Notes under the pieces: model-generated | The model's database searches: none | Seen by the model: only the letters and a program-made list of their open reading frames with translations | What the model was told of the DNA's origin: nothing | Translations under genes and position numbers: made by a program | Shown here: positions 63,936 through 64,000 of the stretch, piece by piece | Layout: the number at the start of each line of letters is the position of its first letter | How positions within the stretch are numbered: the stretch's first letter is position 1 | Assembly: GCF_001730295.1 (NCBI RefSeq) | Contig: NZ_MIKA01000047.1 | Location: 107,075 to 171,074 of the forward strand | Direction: 5' to 3' | Length of the DNA stretch: 64,000 nt | Source: Enterococcus plantarum | GTDB taxonomy: Bacteria > Bacillota > Bacilli > Lactobacillales > Enterococcaceae

Positions 63936-64000
63936 TCTTTATTATATGTATTCAAAAGAGCGGAATTCATTACTTGTATTAGTATATTCTATTATTTTTA

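Overview
The window looks like a chromosomal segment of a low-GC Gram-positive bacterium, most probably an Enterococcus. This is an inference from the glycolytic tpiA-eno pair, the strong AAGGAGG-type ribosome sites, the Mga-type regulator, the Zur and CtsR operators and the many lactic-acid-bacterial protein families. A complete leuABCD operon and an oxalate decarboxylase suggest an environmental species rather than a typical clinical E. faecalis; that is also inference.

Layout. 1-2.2 kb: end of tpiA, then eno with its own promoter and terminator. 2.3-3.2 kb: a small gene overlapping a GNAT acetyltransferase, arranged like a toxin-antitoxin pair. 3.6-6.6 kb: aldehyde dehydrogenase, a membrane-anchored XRE protein and a DUF975 protein. 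6.8-11.1 kb: a cell-envelope sensing operon (lipoprotein, histidine kinase, response regulator, FMN-binding-like lipoprotein). 11.3-13.8 kb: MFS carrier plus M20 amidohydrolase. 14-18 kb: a DUF2200 remnant, small regulators and a secreted protease fused to Ig-like and BspA repeats. 18.1-20 kb: an RNA-rich stretch with two paralogous small-RNA genes in tandem and a type I toxin with a convergent antisense RNA. 20-23.2 kb: a CpeT-like protein, alpha-carbonic anhydrase, a lipoprotein, a membrane protein and PaiA. 23.3-26.3 kb: amidase plus an amino-acid ABC transporter whose binding protein is frameshifted. 27.3-32.1 kb: a LacI-controlled PTS/GH13 operon ending in a dead GH32 (scrB) gene. A second scrB fragment lies beyond a secreted alpha/beta hydrolase at 34.4 kb. 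34.7-41.4 kb: a zinc-ribbon protein split by a stop codon, secreted and membrane proteins, decayed araC and Gfo/Idh genes, and a Zur-controlled rpsN paralog. 41.5-49.1 kb: an LtaS-like enzyme, a TtcA-like enzyme, a manganese-riboswitch-controlled P-type ATPase and a Mn-dependent oxalate decarboxylase. 49.2-55.9 kb: DUF1275, a drug MFS, an Mga-like regulator, a CtsR-controlled ClpP1-like protease subunit, a candidate sRNA and small proteins. 56-62.8 kb: a methionine T-box with an O-acetylhomoserine sulfhydrylase gene, then leuABCD behind a Leu-rich leader peptide and attenuator. 62.9-64 kb: a methyltransferase.

Regulation is unusually visible here: T-box, leader-peptide attenuator, yybP-ykoY riboswitch, Zur box, CtsR box, paired LacI operators, antisense RNA and several orphan sRNA-like units. 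Gene decay is also frequent: DUF2200, ABC binding protein, scrB (twice), zinc-ribbon protein, araC and Gfo/Idh. The strongest candidates for something undescribed are the twin sRNA genes at 18.8-19.35 kb, the Zur-linked 46-residue basic protein after rpsN, and the scrB fragments flanking the secreted hydrolase. All family assignments come from reading motifs by eye; no database search was run.
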